A stretch of DNA of 64,000 nt from Nocardioides caeni (GCF_004912195.1 NZ_STGW01000002.1:40301-104300); one strand, 5' to 3'; positions 31,372-43,386 are shown, counted from the first letter of the stretch. Made by a program: numbers and translations. The notes: generated by a model not told the origin, from the letters alone.

Positions 31372-32039
31372 GCCGACGCTGCCTCGTCCGGGCTGGACGC
31401 GCCGGCCTCACGCGGCGGCACCGGCACTCCGAGCTGGAGCAGCCAGCCCAGCGACACGCATTTGAGCACCAGGAGCGCGACCGCGATCACGACGCCGAGC
31501 CAGACCCAGCCGGTGACCAGCAGGATCACGGCGAAGGCCCCCGAGTTGGCGGCCTTGCCCACGCGCGACCAGTTCCAGAGATAGATCCGGCGGTCGATCA
31601 CGTGGAAGTAGTTGGGGCTGCGGATCGGCCAGGCGAGGAAGGCCAGCGACAGGTACATGTCGATGACCATGAACTCGAAGAGATAGATCGCGATCGGGAT
31701 GCCGATCCAGGTCATCGGCTCGTCGCTGATCCATCCGCCCGGCTGGAGCCAGATCAGCCCGACGTAGAGGGCGCCGCAGCTGAGCCGGTCGCACATCATG
31801 TCGACGACGGCGCCGATCCTCGTCTCGCAGTCGCGCCACCGCGCCCACTCGCCGTCGATGCTGTCGCCGATCCAGTAGGTGACCAGCCCGATGACGATCC
31901 AGGTCAGGCTCTCGTCGTAGGCGGCCCACACCGCGATGGCCAACGTGATGACCGTCCGGACGAACGTGATGATGGTGGCCCCGGTGAAGAGCCTCTCCAC
32001 CGAAGGATCGGCATAGATCCGGTCCGGTGAGCCTGCCAT
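31368..32039 (-). CDS. CDP-alcohol phosphatidyltransferase
   Basis: A 223-residue membrane enzyme. It has the complete motif D59-x2-DG-x2-AR-x8-G-x3-D-x3-D84 (in GDSIDGEWARWRDCETRIGA and on), the metal and CDP site of the family, with about six membrane spans. It joins an alcohol such as inositol phosphate, glycerol phosphate or another head group to CDP-diacylglycerol; which one is unknown. TAGGTT at 32046-32051 is six bases before the ATG, so the transcript is probably leaderless. It overlaps the YqaA-like gene. Confidence 0.9.
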   Translation of the reverse strand: MAGSPDRIYADPSVERLFTGATIITFVRTVITLAIAVWAAYDESLTWIVIGLVTYWIGDSIDGEWARWRDCETRIGAVVDMMCDRLSCGALYVGLIWLQPGGWISDEPMTWIGIPIAIYLFEFMVIDMYLSLAFLAWPIRSPNYFHVIDRRIYLWNWSRVGKAANSGAFAVILLVTGWVWLGVVIAVALLVLKCVSLGWLLQLGVPVPPREAGASSPDEAASA

Positions 32040-32132
32040 GCGCGCAACCTATCGTGCAGTGGGAGCGTCTCCACGCACCCGTCGATGAACGGCAGTCGAC
32101 GGCTCGACCAGCGGCCGTCGACGCCGACGGTG

Positions 32133-33383
32133 TCAGCGGATGTGACCGTCCCCGATGACGACGTACTTCGTCGACGTCATCTCCGGGAGCCCCATCGGGC
32201 CGCGGGCGTGCAGCTTCTGGGTGCTGATGCCGATCTCGGCACCGAAGCCGAACTCGCCTCCGTCGGTGAAGCGCGTCGAGGCGTTGACCAGCACCGCCGC
32301 GGAGTCGACCTCGGCCACGAAGCGTCGGGCGGCTCCCTGGTCCTCGGTCACGATGGCGTCGGTGTGCTGGCTGGACCAGCGACGGATGTGGTCGAGGGCC
32401 TCGTCGAGGTCGGGTACGACGCGGGCGGCGAGGTCGAGGGGGAGATACTCCCGCTCCCAGTCGTCGTCCGTGGCCGGCTCGACGCCGTCGAAGGCACCGA
32501 AGGCGTCGTCGCCGTGCAGGGTCACGCCCTCGGCCTGCAGCGCTGCCACCACACGCGGCAGGAAGACGTCCGCCACGTCGGCGTGGACGAGCAGCGACTC
32601 GGCGGCATTGCACACGCTGGTGCGGTGGGTCTTGGCGTTGAGCACGATCGCCAGCGCCTTGTCGAGATCGGCCGACCGGTCGACGTAGACGTGGCAGTTG
32701 CCGACGCCCGTCTCGATGACGGGGACGGTGGACTCGTTGACGACCGACTGGATCAGGCCGGCACCACCGCGGGGGATGAGGACGTCGACGTCTCCACGCG
32801 CCCGCATCAGCGCCTTGACGCTGTCGTGGGTGTCGCCCGGCACCAGCTGGACGATGTCGGCGTCGAGACCGCTGGCAGCGACGGCGTCCCGAAGCACCGT
32901 CACGATCGCGGCGTTGCTGGACCGCGCCGAGGAGCTGCCCCGGAGCAGTACCGCGTTGCCGGACTTGAGGCAAATGCCCGCGGCATCGGCCGTCACGTTG
33001 GGTCGGGCCTCGTAGATCATCCCGACCACCCCGAAAGGGACCCGCACCTGGCGCAGCTCCAGGCCGTTGGCGAGCACGCTGCCGCGCACGACCTCACCGA
33101 CCGGGTCCGCCAGGCCGGCCACGTCGCGCAGGCCCTGGGCCATGCCCTCGAGCCGATCAGTGGTCAGGCGCAGCCGGTCGATGATGTTGGCCGGGGTGCC
33201 GTCCGCCTCCGCGCGGGCGACGTCCTCGGCGTTGGCGGCGAGGATCTCCTCCGCCCGGGCGAGCATCGCCTCGGCCATGGCCTGCAGCGTCGCGTCCTTC
33301 TGCGCCCGCGTGGCCAGCGCCAGAGTCCGGCTGGCGACCCGTGCGCGCTGGGCGACTTCGCGGACCTCGACCTCGATCGTCAT
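32133..33383 (-). CDS. proA: Gamma-glutamyl phosphate reductase
   Basis: A 416-residue Pro[35 protein letters not shown] is the conserved ALDH-fold cofactor part (given here as its key words: YEARPNV and LKSGNA), and the catalytic Cys is in [17 protein letters not shown]. It reduces gamma-glutamyl phosphate to the semialdehyde in proline synthesis. ATG 33383 is supported by TATCCT six bases upstream (33390-33395); a longer upstream frame is rejected. proB is not adjacent. Confidence 0.96.
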   Translation of the reverse strand: MTIEVEVREVAQRARVASRTLALATRAQKDATLQAMAEAMLARAEEILAANAEDVARAEADGTPANIIDRLRLTTDRLEGMAQGLRDVAGLADPVGEVVRGSVLANGLELRQVRVPFGVVGMIYEARPNVTADAAGICLKSGNAVLLRGSSSARSSNAAIVTVLRDAVAASGLDADIVQLVPGDTHDSVKALMRARGDVDVLIPRGGAGLIQSVVNESTVPVIETGVGNCHVYVDRSADLDKALAIVLNAKTHRTSVCNAAESLLVHADVADVFLPRVVAALQAEGVTLHGDDAFGAFDGVEPATDDDWEREYLPLDLAARVVPDLDEALDHIRRWSSQHTDAIVTEDQGAARRFVAEVDSAAVLVNASTRFTDGGEFGFGAEIGISTQKLHARGPMGLPEMTSTKYVVIGDGHIR

Positions 33384-33427
33384 GGCCACAGGATAGAGGC
33401 GGCCCACCTCTCCCCCGGTGTCGGCAT

Positions 33428-33444
33428 GTTGCGGATTACGCAAC
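33428..33444. promoter_or_regulatory. Inverted repeat upstream of the lysyl-oxidase-like gene
   Basis: GTTGCG and CGCAAC are perfect arms around GATTA in the region between proA and the secreted protein gene. TGACGTCA at 33459-33466 is a second short palindrome. Either could be an operator; no regulator is adjacent. Confidence 0.35.
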
Positions 33445-33522
33445 CAAACCGGTGTCTGTGACGTCATGATCAGCAAGGCATCGTCCGGCTCGGGACGGCG
33501 CACGTCACCTACGGAGGAAAAG

Positions 33523-34956
33523 TTGAAGTTCCGTCTCCCCGCCGCGATGCTCACCGCCGCGGTCCTCACCCTCACCACCCTCGCTCCCCAGCAGGCCTCG
33601 GCGGAGCCCACCGGCCCGCCGCTGCAGCTGACCGGCGCACCGACCGTCACGACCTGGTCGTGGGACGGCTACGTCGGGAGCCTGGGCCTCAACCTGGTCG
33701 CCCCCGACACCGCGTTCGAGGTGCACTCGACGCGCGCGAACTGGAAGAGCCCGATCGTCGCGACCTGGCAGTCGCCCTCCGGCCCCGTGGCACTCCCCGA
33801 GATCGCCGGCAGCTCCTGGGGCGGCCTGGGCAAGTTCGTGCGGGTCACTGCCAAGCGCGCCGACGGCACGATCGCCGCCGACCGGCGCATGGACATCTGC
33901 CTGAACTCCTGGAACACCCAGCGCACCAGTCCCGACGCGCCGCTGCGTTCGCCCTACCCGACCGGCTGTCCCTACCACCCCTACACCAAGGGATCCGTGC
34001 AGGGCATCCAGGAGGACTGGCTCGCCAGCGTCGAGATGTGGGACCGGCCCTTCCGCCTGCGACCCGGCACCTACACGATCACGGCCTCGATCACGTCCGC
34101 CTATCTGCGGGCACTGGGCATGAGCGCGACCGAGGGCCGTCACACCTACACGCTGGTGGTCAAGGACGGCGAGGAGTCCGAGGAGCACCACGGGCGTGCC
34201 GCCCGGGCACGGGTGGCCCAGCCGACCGCCACTGAGCCGAGGGCGGCGCGCGCCGGCGCCCCGGGCGACGACCTCGCCGACCTGCAGTCGCTGCCGGCGT
34301 ACGGCATGACACTCTCGCCCAACGGCAAGGTCCTGCGCTTCTCCGCGACCGTCTGGAACGCCGGCAACAGCCCGATGATCGTCGACGGCTTCCGCGGCAG
34401 CAACGACGACGAGATGGACGCCTACCAGGTGTTCACCGACGCCGACGGCAACCAGACCGGCTACGAGAAGGTCGGCACGATGATCTGGCACGACGCCGAG
34501 AGCCACCATCACTGGCACTTCGAGGACTTCGCGCGCTACTCGCTGCTCAACGCCGACAAGACCGAGGCGGTGCGCTCGCGCAAGGAGTCCTTCTGCCTCG
34601 CCAACACTGACGCCGTCGACTACACGGTCCCGGGGGCGGACTGGCAGCCGGACAACACCGACCTGCACACCTCGTGCGGCGACGAGGGCTCGATCTCGCT
34701 GCGGCAGGTGCTCTCGCCGGGCTCGGGTGACACCTACGCCCAGTTCCGCGCCGGCCAGGCCTTCCGCGTCGACAACCTGCCCAACGGCATCTACTACGTC
34801 GCCGTGCAGGCCAACCCCGACGGCAACCTCATCGAGACGAGCACGACCAACAACGTCGCGATGCGGCGGATCCGGCTGAGTGGTACGCCGACCAACCGGA
34901 AGCTGTCCGTGACCCGGCTCGGCGTGATCGCGGAGCCGCCGGCCGAGGAGTACTGA
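33523..34956 (+). CDS. Secreted lysyl-oxidase-like copper amine oxidase
   Basis: A 477-residue exported protein. The TTG start has GGAGG five bases before it, followed by a signal peptide ([19 protein letters not shown], cleavage near QQASA). About residues 25-240 are an N-terminal domain with Cys-rich turns that I do not recognise. The C-terminal part resembles the lysyl oxidase catalytic domain: HHHWH (H328, H330, H332) matches the copper ligands, K354 in RKESFCL and Y405 in GDTYAQF match the Lys and Tyr that form the lysyl tyrosylquinone cofactor, and [11 protein letters not shown] is the closing motif. It would oxidise amines outside the cell; substrate unknown. Confidence 0.85.
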   Translation: MKFRLPAAMLTAAVLTLTTLAPQQASAEPTGPPLQLTGAPTVTTWSWDGYVGSLGLNLVAPDTAFEVHSTRANWKSPIVATWQSPSGPVALPEIAGSSWGGLGKFVRVTAKRADGTIAADRRMDICLNSWNTQRTSPDAPLRSPYPTGCPYHPYTKGSVQGIQEDWLASVEMWDRPFRLRPGTYTITASITSAYLRALGMSATEGRHTYTLVVKDGEESEEHHGRAARARVAQPTATEPRAARAGAPGDDLADLQSLPAYGMTLSPNGKVLRFSATVWNAGNSPMIVDGFRGSNDDEMDAYQVFTDADGNQTGYEKVGTMIWHDAESHHHWHFEDFARYSLLNADKTEAVRSRKESFCLANTDAVDYTVPGADWQPDNTDLHTSCGDEGSISLRQVLSPGSGDTYAQFRAGQAFRVDNLPNGIYYVAVQANPDGNLIETSTTNNVAMRRIRLSGTPTNRKLSVTRLGVIAEPPAEEY

Positions 34957-34968
34957 CCGCGGATGCAC

Positions 34969-35004
34969 GAACGCCGCGGCACCCTCGAGGGGGCCGCGGC
35001 GTTC
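34969..35004. terminator. Bidirectional terminator-type hairpin
   Basis: GAACGCCGCGGC and GCCGCGGCGTTC form a perfect 12-pair stem around a 12-base loop that can itself pair (CCCTCGAGGG). It lies between the lysyl-oxidase-like gene and the convergent etfA. There is no long T-run. Confidence 0.75.
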
Positions 35005-35042
35005 GCGTTCAGCCAGCCGGATCGGCTGGCGACGGCTGGTGA

Positions 35043-36005
35043 TCAGCCCTTGCGCTTCTCGATCTCCGCGGTCACGGCCGGAAGGACCGCGTGGAGGTCA
35101 CCGACGACGCCGAAGTCCACGAGCTCGAAGATCGGGGCCTCCTCGTCCTTGTTGACGGCCACGATGGTCTTCGAGGTCTGCATGCCGGCCCGGTGCTGGA
35201 TGGCGCCGGAGATGCCGTTGGCGACGTAGAGCTGCGGCGAGACGACCTTGCCGGTCTGGCCGACCTGGAAGGTGTGGGGCTTCCAGCCCGAGTCGACGGC
35301 GGCACGCGAGGCGCCGACCGCGGCACCGAGCGCGTCGGCGAGACCCTCGACAGCGGTGAAGTCACCACCGGTGCCACGACCACCGGAGACCACGATCGCG
35401 GCCTCGGTGAGCTCGGGACGGCCGGTCGACTGACGCGGCTGCGCAGCCACGATCTGCGCGGTCTTGGCGGCGTCGGAGATGGTCGCGGCGAACTCCTCGA
35501 CCGCACCGGCGCCGGCACCCTCCTCGGGGGCCGCGGCGTTGGGCTTGACCGCGATGATCGGCGTGCCCTGGGTGACCTTGGCCTCCACCGTGAAGTTGCC
35601 GGCGAAGACCGACTGGGTGGTGACGATGTCGCTGCCGTTGACCTGCACGTCGACAGCGTCGGTGATCAGGCCCGACTCGAGCTTGATCGCGAGACGACCG
35701 GCGATCTCCTTGCCCTCGGCCGAGGCCGGGATGAGGATCGCGGCCGGCGAGGCGGCCGCGGCGATCTGCTGCAGGACCTCGGCCTTCGGGGCCACCAGGT
35801 AGCCCTTGATCTCCGCGTCGTCGACGACGTAGACCTTCTCGGCGCCGTAGGCCTTCACCGCGTCAGCAGCGGCGGCGGCCTTGTCGGCACCGCCGATGAA
35901 CACGGCCGACGGCTCGCCGATGCGCTTGGCGATCGCGAGCAGCTCGTAGGTCGGCTTGCGGACCGCACCGTCGACGTGGTCGACGAGAACCAGAACTTCA
36001 GACAT
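35043..36005 (-). CDS. etfA: Electron transfer flavoprotein subunit alpha
   Basis: A 320-residue EtfA/FixB. The C-terminal FAD domain has [48 protein letters not shown] and [21 protein letters not shown], all typical. With EtfB it carries electrons from acyl-CoA dehydrogenases to the quinone pool. It begins 30 bases after etfB on the same strand and is followed by a strong hairpin. Confidence 0.97.
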   Translation of the reverse strand: MSEVLVLVDHVDGAVRKPTYELLAIAKRIGEPSAVFIGGADKAAAAADAVKAYGAEKVYVVDDAEIKGYLVAPKAEVLQQIAAAASPAAILIPASAEGKEIAGRLAIKLESGLITDAVDVQVNGSDIVTTQSVFAGNFTVEAKVTQGTPIIAVKPNAAAPEEGAGAGAVEEFAATISDAAKTAQIVAAQPRQSTGRPELTEAAIVVSGGRGTGGDFTAVEGLADALGAAVGASRAAVDSGWKPHTFQVGQTGKVVSPQLYVANGISGAIQHRAGMQTSKTIVAVNKDEEAPIFELVDFGVVGDLHAVLPAVTAEIEKRKG

Positions 36006-36035
36006 GTCGTACTCCTCCAGACTTTCCGCGGCCGC

Positions 36036-36836
36036 TCAGATGAACTTCTTCGAGGCGAGGAACTCGACCAGCGCCGTGGCGCCCGAGCCGTCCTCGTCCT
36101 TGACGATCTCACCGGCGGTGCGCGGCGGGCGGGCGGTGACCGACTCGACCGACGTCCAGGCGGCGTCGAGGCCGACCTGACCGGCGTCGACGCCGATGTC
36201 GGAGAGCGACAGCGTCTCGAGCGGCTTCTTCTTGGCGGCCATGATGCCCTTGAACGACGGGTAGCGGGCCTCGCCCGACTGGTCGGTCACGGAGAGGACC
36301 AGCGGCAGGGTGCCGCCGATGACCTCGGTGGCGGTGTCGCCGTCACGCTTGATGCGGACCTGGTCACCCTGGGTCTCGACGACCGCGGCGAGCGTGACCT
36401 GCGGCAGGCCGAGGCGCTCGGAGAGCATCGCCGGGACGACGCTCAGGCCACCGTCGGTCGACGCGAGGCCACCGACGATGAGCTCGGGAACACCGATCTT
36501 CTCGATGGCCTTGGCCAGCACCAGCGAGGTCGCGACGGCGTCGGAGCCGGCGATCGCCTCGTCGGAGACGTGGACCGCCTTGTCGGCGCCCATCTGCAAT
36601 GCCTTGCGGACGGCGGTCTCGGCCTCGGCCGGACCGACGGTCAGCGCGGTGACGGTGATCTCCTCGTCAGCGCGCTTCTCCTTGATCTGCAGGGCCTGCT
36701 CGACGGCGTACTCGTCCAGCTCGGAGAGGAGACCGTCGACACCGACGCGATCGACGGTGTTGTCCGCCTCGAACTTGCGGTCGCCCGTCGCGTCGGGGAC
36801 GTACTTCACCAGGACGACAATGTTGGAGAGAGTCAT
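36036..36836 (-). CDS. etfB: Electron transfer flavoprotein subunit beta
   Basis: A 266-residue EtfB/FixA. VVLVKYVPDATGDRKFE is the usual N-terminus; DEYAVEQALQIKE and the AMP-binding TVGPAEAETAVRKALQMGADKAVHV stretch follow; the end resembles the arm that wraps EtfA. It pairs with the next gene, etfA. The upstream 184 bases hold no gene; TAGCCT with TTACCG about 18 bases before it, on the minus strand, is a weak promoter candidate. Confidence 0.97.
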   Translation of the reverse strand: MTLSNIVVLVKYVPDATGDRKFEADNTVDRVGVDGLLSELDEYAVEQALQIKEKRADEEITVTALTVGPAEAETAVRKALQMGADKAVHVSDEAIAGSDAVATSLVLAKAIEKIGVPELIVGGLASTDGGLSVVPAMLSERLGLPQVTLAAVVETQGDQVRIKRDGDTATEVIGGTLPLVLSVTDQSGEARYPSFKGIMAAKKKPLETLSLSDIGVDAGQVGLDAAWTSVESVTARPPRTAGEIVKDEDGSGATALVEFLASKKFI

Positions 36837-37020
36837 GGTTGTGGCCGGACCGGCCCCTTCCTGTGCATTCGTGGCCTCGCCCCACAGATGGAGGCAGGGA
36901 ACATCAGCGGTCCGCTGAGGACAGCGTCTCGCAGGCTACCGCCCGGTCACCAACCGCGGTAACCGCGTCCACGTGGACTCGGTCACATCGATCGCGCCAC
37001 GCGGGAGCCGGTCGCGACGG

Positions 37021-37386
37021 TCAGGGGCGGATGATCCGCTCCAGCACGCGTCCGATCACGAGATAGACCACCGCGGCCAGCCCGTAGTTGAACAACGCGT
37101 TCTTCGTCACGGCGTTGTCGCCGGTGAACTCCTTGACCGGGTTGTCCAGGTCGAAGAAGCCGAGGTCGAAGGCGTCGGCGAGGTCACGGACGAGCTTGAC
37201 GAGCCCGTTGTCGTCGTTGGCCTCCAGTGCGTAGGTGAAGGCGGCGACCGCCACCACCAGCGCGAGGGCCACGCAGACTCCCCACACGGCCCGGGCCGCG
37301 AGGTCCCGGCCCCTGGCGATCGCGAGCGAGCGGCTCGCGTGTCCGGGCTCGTCGACCGGTTCGGTCTGATCGGTCCTGTCGCTCAT
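37021..37386 (-). CDS. Two-span membrane protein of unknown function
   Basis: A 121-residue protein with a hydrophilic N-terminus, one membrane span near residues 35-52 (WGVCVALALVVAVAAFTYAL), an acidic loop (DLADAFDLGFFDLDNPVKEF) and a second span near residues 98-115 followed by RVLERIIRP. I do not recognise a family. It begins seven bases after the enoyl-CoA hydratase stop, so it is probably in the same transcript; 184 bases separate it from etfB. Confidence 0.65.
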   Translation of the reverse strand: MSDRTDQTEPVDEPGHASRSLAIARGRDLAARAVWGVCVALALVVAVAAFTYALEANDDNGLVKLVRDLADAFDLGFFDLDNPVKEFTGDNAVTKNALFNYGLAAVVYLVIGRVLERIIRP

Positions 37387-37393
37387 CGGCTGC

Positions 37394-38179
37394 TCACCGC
37401 CCCTCGAAGACGGCCTTGCCGGGACCGTTGTCGATGAACGACTGCATCCCGATCACCCGGTCCTCGGTCCCGAACACGCCGGTGAACAGCTGCCGCTCGA
37501 GATGGAGCGCCGCCTCGATGTCGGTCTCCAGGCCACGGTCGACAGCGTCCTTGATGGCTCGCAGCGCGTAGGGAGCTCCGCCGGCGAAGGTGGTCGCCCA
37601 GGCGAGGGCCTCGGAGTAGACGTCGTCCGCCGGGACGACCCGGTCGACCAGCCCGATGGCGAGCGCCTCCTCGGACTTCACGAACCGGCCGGTGAACATC
37701 AGGTCCTTGGCCTTGCTCGGTCCGACCAGGCGCGAGAGTCGCTGGGTGCCGCCGGCGCCCGGGATGATGCCCAGCAGGACCTCGGGCTGTCCGAGGACGG
37801 CGTTCTCGGCCGCGAAGCGGACATCGGCCGCGAGCGCGAGCTCACAGCCACCGCCCAGGGCGTAGCCGTTGACCGCGGCGACCACGGGCTTGGGGATCCG
37901 GGCCACGGCGTTGACCGCACCCTGCAGGGCGTCGACACGGTCGAGCATGTCCGTGTAGGACATGGCCGCCATCTCCTTGACGTCGTTGCCGGCAGCGAAG
38001 ACCCGCTCGCCGCCCCAGATCACGACGGCCCGGACGTCGTCGCGCTCGGTCGCCTCGGTGGCGGCCAGCAGCAACTCGTCCTGGACCTGGACGCTGATCG
38101 CGTTCATGGCCTTCGGGCGATCGAGGCGGATCGTGCCGACTCCGTCGGCGACCTCCAGGCGTACGAACTCGGACGTCAT
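37394..38179 (-). CDS. Enoyl-CoA hydratase/isomerase
   Basis: A 261-residue crotonase. RPKAMNAISVQVQDEL is the N-terminal block, the oxyanion hole is AAGNDVKEM, the catalytic Glu lies in VNGYALGGGCELALAADVR and in PEVLLGIIPGAGGTQRL. It hydrates enoyl-CoA in fatty-acid or amino-acid breakdown. ATG 38179 has GAGAGGGA a few bases before it; the longer upstream frame has no family match. The neighbouring ETF genes support a beta-oxidation role. Confidence 0.93.
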   Translation of the reverse strand: MTSEFVRLEVADGVGTIRLDRPKAMNAISVQVQDELLLAATEATERDDVRAVVIWGGERVFAAGNDVKEMAAMSYTDMLDRVDALQGAVNAVARIPKPVVAAVNGYALGGGCELALAADVRFAAENAVLGQPEVLLGIIPGAGGTQRLSRLVGPSKAKDLMFTGRFVKSEEALAIGLVDRVVPADDVYSEALAWATTFAGGAPYALRAIKDAVDRGLETDIEAALHLERQLFTGVFGTEDRVIGMQSFIDNGPGKAVFEGR

Positions 38180-38332
38180 CTGTTCCCTCTCGTCGTGGTC
38201 GGGGACGAAGTCGCGCAGGTCCCCGCCTGCATTGTGCCGCGCCATCGTGTCGTCGGTCACGCCAACCCTCCGCTCCACCGTCATCCCGCCGGCAGCCAGT
38301 CGTCAGGAACAATGGGGCGGGTGAGTCCTGGC

Positions 38333-40420
<2,088 letters not shown>

Positions 40421-40439
40421 CGGGCTTCCCAGCCTCCCT

Positions 40440-43037
40440 TCAGGCGAGCGCCACGACGCCCAGCTCGGCAGGCGCCACGAGGAGCGGATGCCTCGGCACG
40501 ACCCGCACGGTGTAGCCGAACGGACCGGGGCGGCCGAGCTCGAGATCGCCGTCGAAGCGGTGCCGCCCGCCGTCGTACGACTCGACGATGCGGAGCGGCG
40601 CGACGGCGGTGTCCACCAGGTCGTCCTCGGCGTCGACGCGGCCGTGGACCAGCTGGACCTCGACGTCGTCGGGGGCGAGCTCGCCGAGCGCCACGTAGGC
40701 GTGCACCACGAGACCGGCGCCCACCTCGACGGTGTCGCCGATGCCAGCGGCCTCCACGTGCTCGACGCGGACGTCACCCCAGGCACTGCGGACGCGGGCC
40801 TTCCACGCAGCAAGGTCGCGGGCACCGTCGGGCGTCTCGGCGAGGAGTCGGGAGTAGGCGGCGGCCGGAGCATAGAGCTTCGCGATGTAGTCGCGGACCA
40901 TGCGGGTGGCGAGGACCTTCGGGCCGAGCTGGGCCCAGGTGTGGCGCAGCATCTCGACCCACCGGACCGGCACGCCCTCACCGTCGACGTCGTAGAAACG
41001 GGGCGCGACCTCGTTCTCGATCAGGTCGTAGAGGGCGGCCGCCTCGAGGTCGTCGCGCTTGTCGGAGTAGTCCTCCAGGCCGTCGGCGGACGGGATCGGC
41101 CAACCGAACTCCGGCTCGTACCACTCATCCCACCAGCCGTCGAGGATCGACAGGTTGAGGCCGCCGTTGAGCGCGGCCTTCATGCCCGAGGTGCCGCACG
41201 CCTCGTAGGGCCGCAGCGGGTTGTTGAGCCACACGTCGCAGCCGGGATAGAGCGGCAGCGCGAGCGCGATGTCGTAGTTGGGGAGGAACACGATCCGGTG
41301 CCGCACGTCCTCGGCGTCGGCGAAGCGGACCAGCTCCTGGATCAGCCGCTTCCCGCCCTCGTCGGCGGGGTGGGCCTTGCCGGCGACGACCAGCTGGACC
41401 GGACGCTCGGGGTGCAGCAGCAGCGCCTTGAGCCGCACGGGGTCACGCAGCATCAGCGTCAGCCGCTTGTACGACGGCACGCGACGCGCAAAGCCGATGG
41501 TCAGCACGTCCGGGTCGAGCGCGTCGTCGATCCACGCGAGCTCGGCCGGCGCCGCGCCGCGCTTCTCCCAGGACCTGCGGAGACGACGACGGGCGTCGGC
41601 CACCAGCCGCTCGCGCAGTGCGCGCTTCGTGCTCCACACCTCCCTGCCGGGCACCTTGTCGAAGGCCGCCCAGAACGCCTCCGCGTCGTCGCCGTCGGCA
41701 TCGGCGCCCTGCGCGGTCGCGAGGCCCACGACCTCGGGAGCGACCCACGTGGGCGCGTGCACGCCGTTGGTGATCGAGGTGATCGGCACCTCGGCCTCGT
41801 CGAACGCCGGCCACAGACCGTTGAACATGCCGCGGCTGACGTGGCCGTGCAGCTGCGAGACGCCATTGGCGCGCTGCGCGAGCCGGAAGCCCATCACCGC
41901 CATGTTGAACACCCCGGGGTCGCCGCCCTCGTAGTCCTCGGCACCCAGGCCGAGCACGAGGTCGACGGGCACGCCGGGGGTCGCGCCCTGGTCGCCGAGG
42001 TACTGCTCGACGAGCGTGCGCGGGAAGCGGTCGATGCCCGCGGGGACGGGCGTGTGGGTGGTGAAGACGGTCGACGTCCGGCCGACCTCGAGGGCGGTCG
42101 CGAAGTCGAGGCCGCCGGCACCCTGCTCTCCGGTGGTCAGCTCACGGATCCGCTCGACCCCGAGGAAGCCGGCGTGACCCTCGTTGGTGTGGAAGACCTC
42201 GGGCGTCGGAGCGCCGGTGATCCGGGAGAAGGCGCGCAGCGCGCGCACCCCACCGACACCGAGCAGCAGCTCCTGACGCAGCCGGTGCTCGGTGTTGCCG
42301 CCGTAGAGACGGTCGGTGACCAGCCGGTACGGCTCGGGGTTCTCCTCGAAGTCGGTGTCGAGGAGCAGCAGTGGCACGCGCCCCACGGACGCGACCCAGA
42401 TCCGGGCCAGCAGGTCGGGCCCGCCCGGCATCCGCATCGAGATCGTGGCCCGGCTGCCGTCCTCCTCGTGCAGGAGCGAGATCGGCAGCCCGTCGGGATC
42501 CAGCACCGGATAGCTCTCCACCTGCCAGGCCTCACGGGAGAGCGCCTGCTTGAAGTAGCCGTGGCGATAGAGCAGGCCGACGCCGACGATCGGCGCACCG
42601 AGGTCGCTGGCGGCCTTGAGGTGGTCGCCGGCGAGGATGCCGAGGCCGCCGGAATACTGCGGCAGCACCGCGGTGATCCCGAACTCCGGCGAGAAATAGG
42701 CGATCGACGCCGGCCACGTCTCGTCCGGCGCGGCCGCGGAGGCGCGCTGGTACCACCGCTCCCCCGTGAGGTACGACGCCAGGTCGGCCCGCACGTCGTG
42801 CACCCGGGCCACGTAGGACTCGTCGGCGGCCAGCTCGTCCCACCGGGTGGCCGGAACCTCGCCGAGGAGACGGATCGGGTCGTGCCCGACCGACGCCCAC
42901 CGCTCGTCGTCGATCTCGGCGAACAGCGCCTGGGTCGGTGGGTGCCACGACCAGCGCAGGTTGGCGGCGAGCTCACCGAGCGGGGCGAGCTCGACGGGCA
43001 GGACGGGGCGGACCGTGAACCTCCGGATGGCGCGCAT
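40440..43037 (-). CDS. glgP: Alpha-glucan phosphorylase GlgP
   Basis: An 865-residue phosphorylase of the archaeal/actinobacterial GlgP kind. LPQYSGGLGILAGDHLKAASDLG near residue 120, HTNEGHAGF, FTTHTPVPAG, and the PLP region EACGTSGMKAALNGGLN mark it. It releases glucose-1-phosphate from glucan chain ends. ATG 43037 is supported by TACCGT six bases upstream (43044-43049). It lies on the minus strand between glgX and the moeA-glgE run, so degradation and synthesis genes face opposite ways. A CTTGAACGTTCCAAG palindrome at 43060-43074 overlaps its promoter region. Confidence 0.95.
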   Translation of the reverse strand: MRAIRRFTVRPVLPVELAPLGELAANLRWSWHPPTQALFAEIDDERWASVGHDPIRLLGEVPATRWDELAADESYVARVHDVRADLASYLTGERWYQRASAAAPDETWPASIAYFSPEFGITAVLPQYSGGLGILAGDHLKAASDLGAPIVGVGLLYRHGYFKQALSREAWQVESYPVLDPDGLPISLLHEEDGSRATISMRMPGGPDLLARIWVASVGRVPLLLLDTDFEENPEPYRLVTDRLYGGNTEHRLRQELLLGVGGVRALRAFSRITGAPTPEVFHTNEGHAGFLGVERIRELTTGEQGAGGLDFATALEVGRTSTVFTTHTPVPAGIDRFPRTLVEQYLGDQGATPGVPVDLVLGLGAEDYEGGDPGVFNMAVMGFRLAQRANGVSQLHGHVSRGMFNGLWPAFDEAEVPITSITNGVHAPTWVAPEVVGLATAQGADADGDDAEAFWAAFDKVPGREVWSTKRALRERLVADARRRLRRSWEKRGAAPAELAWIDDALDPDVLTIGFARRVPSYKRLTLMLRDPVRLKALLLHPERPVQLVVAGKAHPADEGGKRLIQELVRFADAEDVRHRIVFLPNYDIALALPLYPGCDVWLNNPLRPYEACGTSGMKAALNGGLNLSILDGWWDEWYEPEFGWPIPSADGLEDYSDKRDDLEAAALYDLIENEVAPRFYDVDGEGVPVRWVEMLRHTWAQLGPKVLATRMVRDYIAKLYAPAAAYSRLLAETPDGARDLAAWKARVRSAWGDVRVEHVEAAGIGDTVEVGAGLVVHAYVALGELAPDDVEVQLVHGRVDAEDDLVDTAVAPLRIVESYDGGRHRFDGDLELGRPGPFGYTVRVVPRHPLLVAPAELGVVALA

Positions 43038-43059
43038 GGATCGACGGTAGCCAATGCGA

Positions 43060-43074
43060 CTTGAACGTTCCAAG
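43060..43074. promoter_or_regulatory. Palindrome near the glgP promoter, candidate operator
   Basis: CTTGAACGTTCCAAG has a palindromic AACGTT centre with CTTG and CAAG arms, offset by one base. It lies about 23 bases before the glgP start codon, overlapping the promoter region; it could be a LacI-type or other sugar-responsive site. Confidence 0.4.
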
Positions 43075-43130
43075 GATTCGTCCAGGAACCTCCGTAACCC
43101 CCCTCCGCAGTGGGCGTTGGTAGGGGTACA

Positions 43131-43168
43131 GACGGGCGAGGCGGGTCATGGGGGCTGCCTCGCCCGTC
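43131..43168. other. Perfect 12-pair hairpin
   Basis: GACGGGCGAGGC and GCCTCGCCCGTC pair perfectly around a 14-base loop. No T-run follows. It stands upstream of both glgP and moeA, so it is not a 3' end of either. Confidence 0.6.
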
Positions 43169-43183
43169 AGGCTGTTCACCGCC

Positions 43184-43216
43184 CAGCGACCCTGCGAGGT
43201 ACGAGCAGGGTCGCTG
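43184..43216. other. Perfect 12-pair hairpin
   Basis: CAGCGACCCTGC and GCAGGGTCGCTG pair perfectly around a 9-base loop, 15 bases after the previous hairpin. Confidence 0.6.
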
Positions 43217-43228
43217 ACCAGGCGGGGA

Positions 43229-43366
43229 GGTCGAGTAGCGCCGCGAGCGAGGAACGAGCTCGCGACGCGCGTATCGAGACCGGTGCACGGGCGCGACACA
43301 GTCCGAGCACCGGCTGCGGGCGTCTCGATACGCGGCTCGCTGGCGCTCGCCTGCTACTCGACGAGC
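43229..43366. repeat. Pair of inverted REP-like repeats
   Basis: The first unit (43229-43281) begins GGTCGAGTAGCG and ends CGTATCGAGACC. The second (about 43320-43366) runs the other way, with GTCTCGATACGCGG and CTGCTACTCGACGAG. Together they could form a large hairpin. This type, with GGTCGAGTAG and TATCGAGACC ends, is distinct from the GGTTGAGG type elsewhere in the window. Confidence 0.65.
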
Positions 43367-43386
43367 GATAGCTAGGCTGGCTCCCG

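Larger units (their letters stand above)
43038..43386. other. 349-base intergenic region between glgP and moeA, rich in palindromes
   Basis: The only gene-free stretch over 300 bases. From left to right it holds the glgP promoter (TACCGT at 43044-43049 on the minus strand), the candidate operator at 43060-43074, hairpins at 43131-43168 and 43184-43216, two REP-like units in inverse orientation, and the moeA promoter (TAGGCT at 43373-43378, eight bases before the ATG). I see no ORF with coding character. Confidence 0.7.

Noticed and set aside
36953..36968. AACCGCGG repeat upstream of etfB as an operator
   Set aside because: It is a short GC-rich repeat of a kind expected by chance in this composition, and no partner site was seen.
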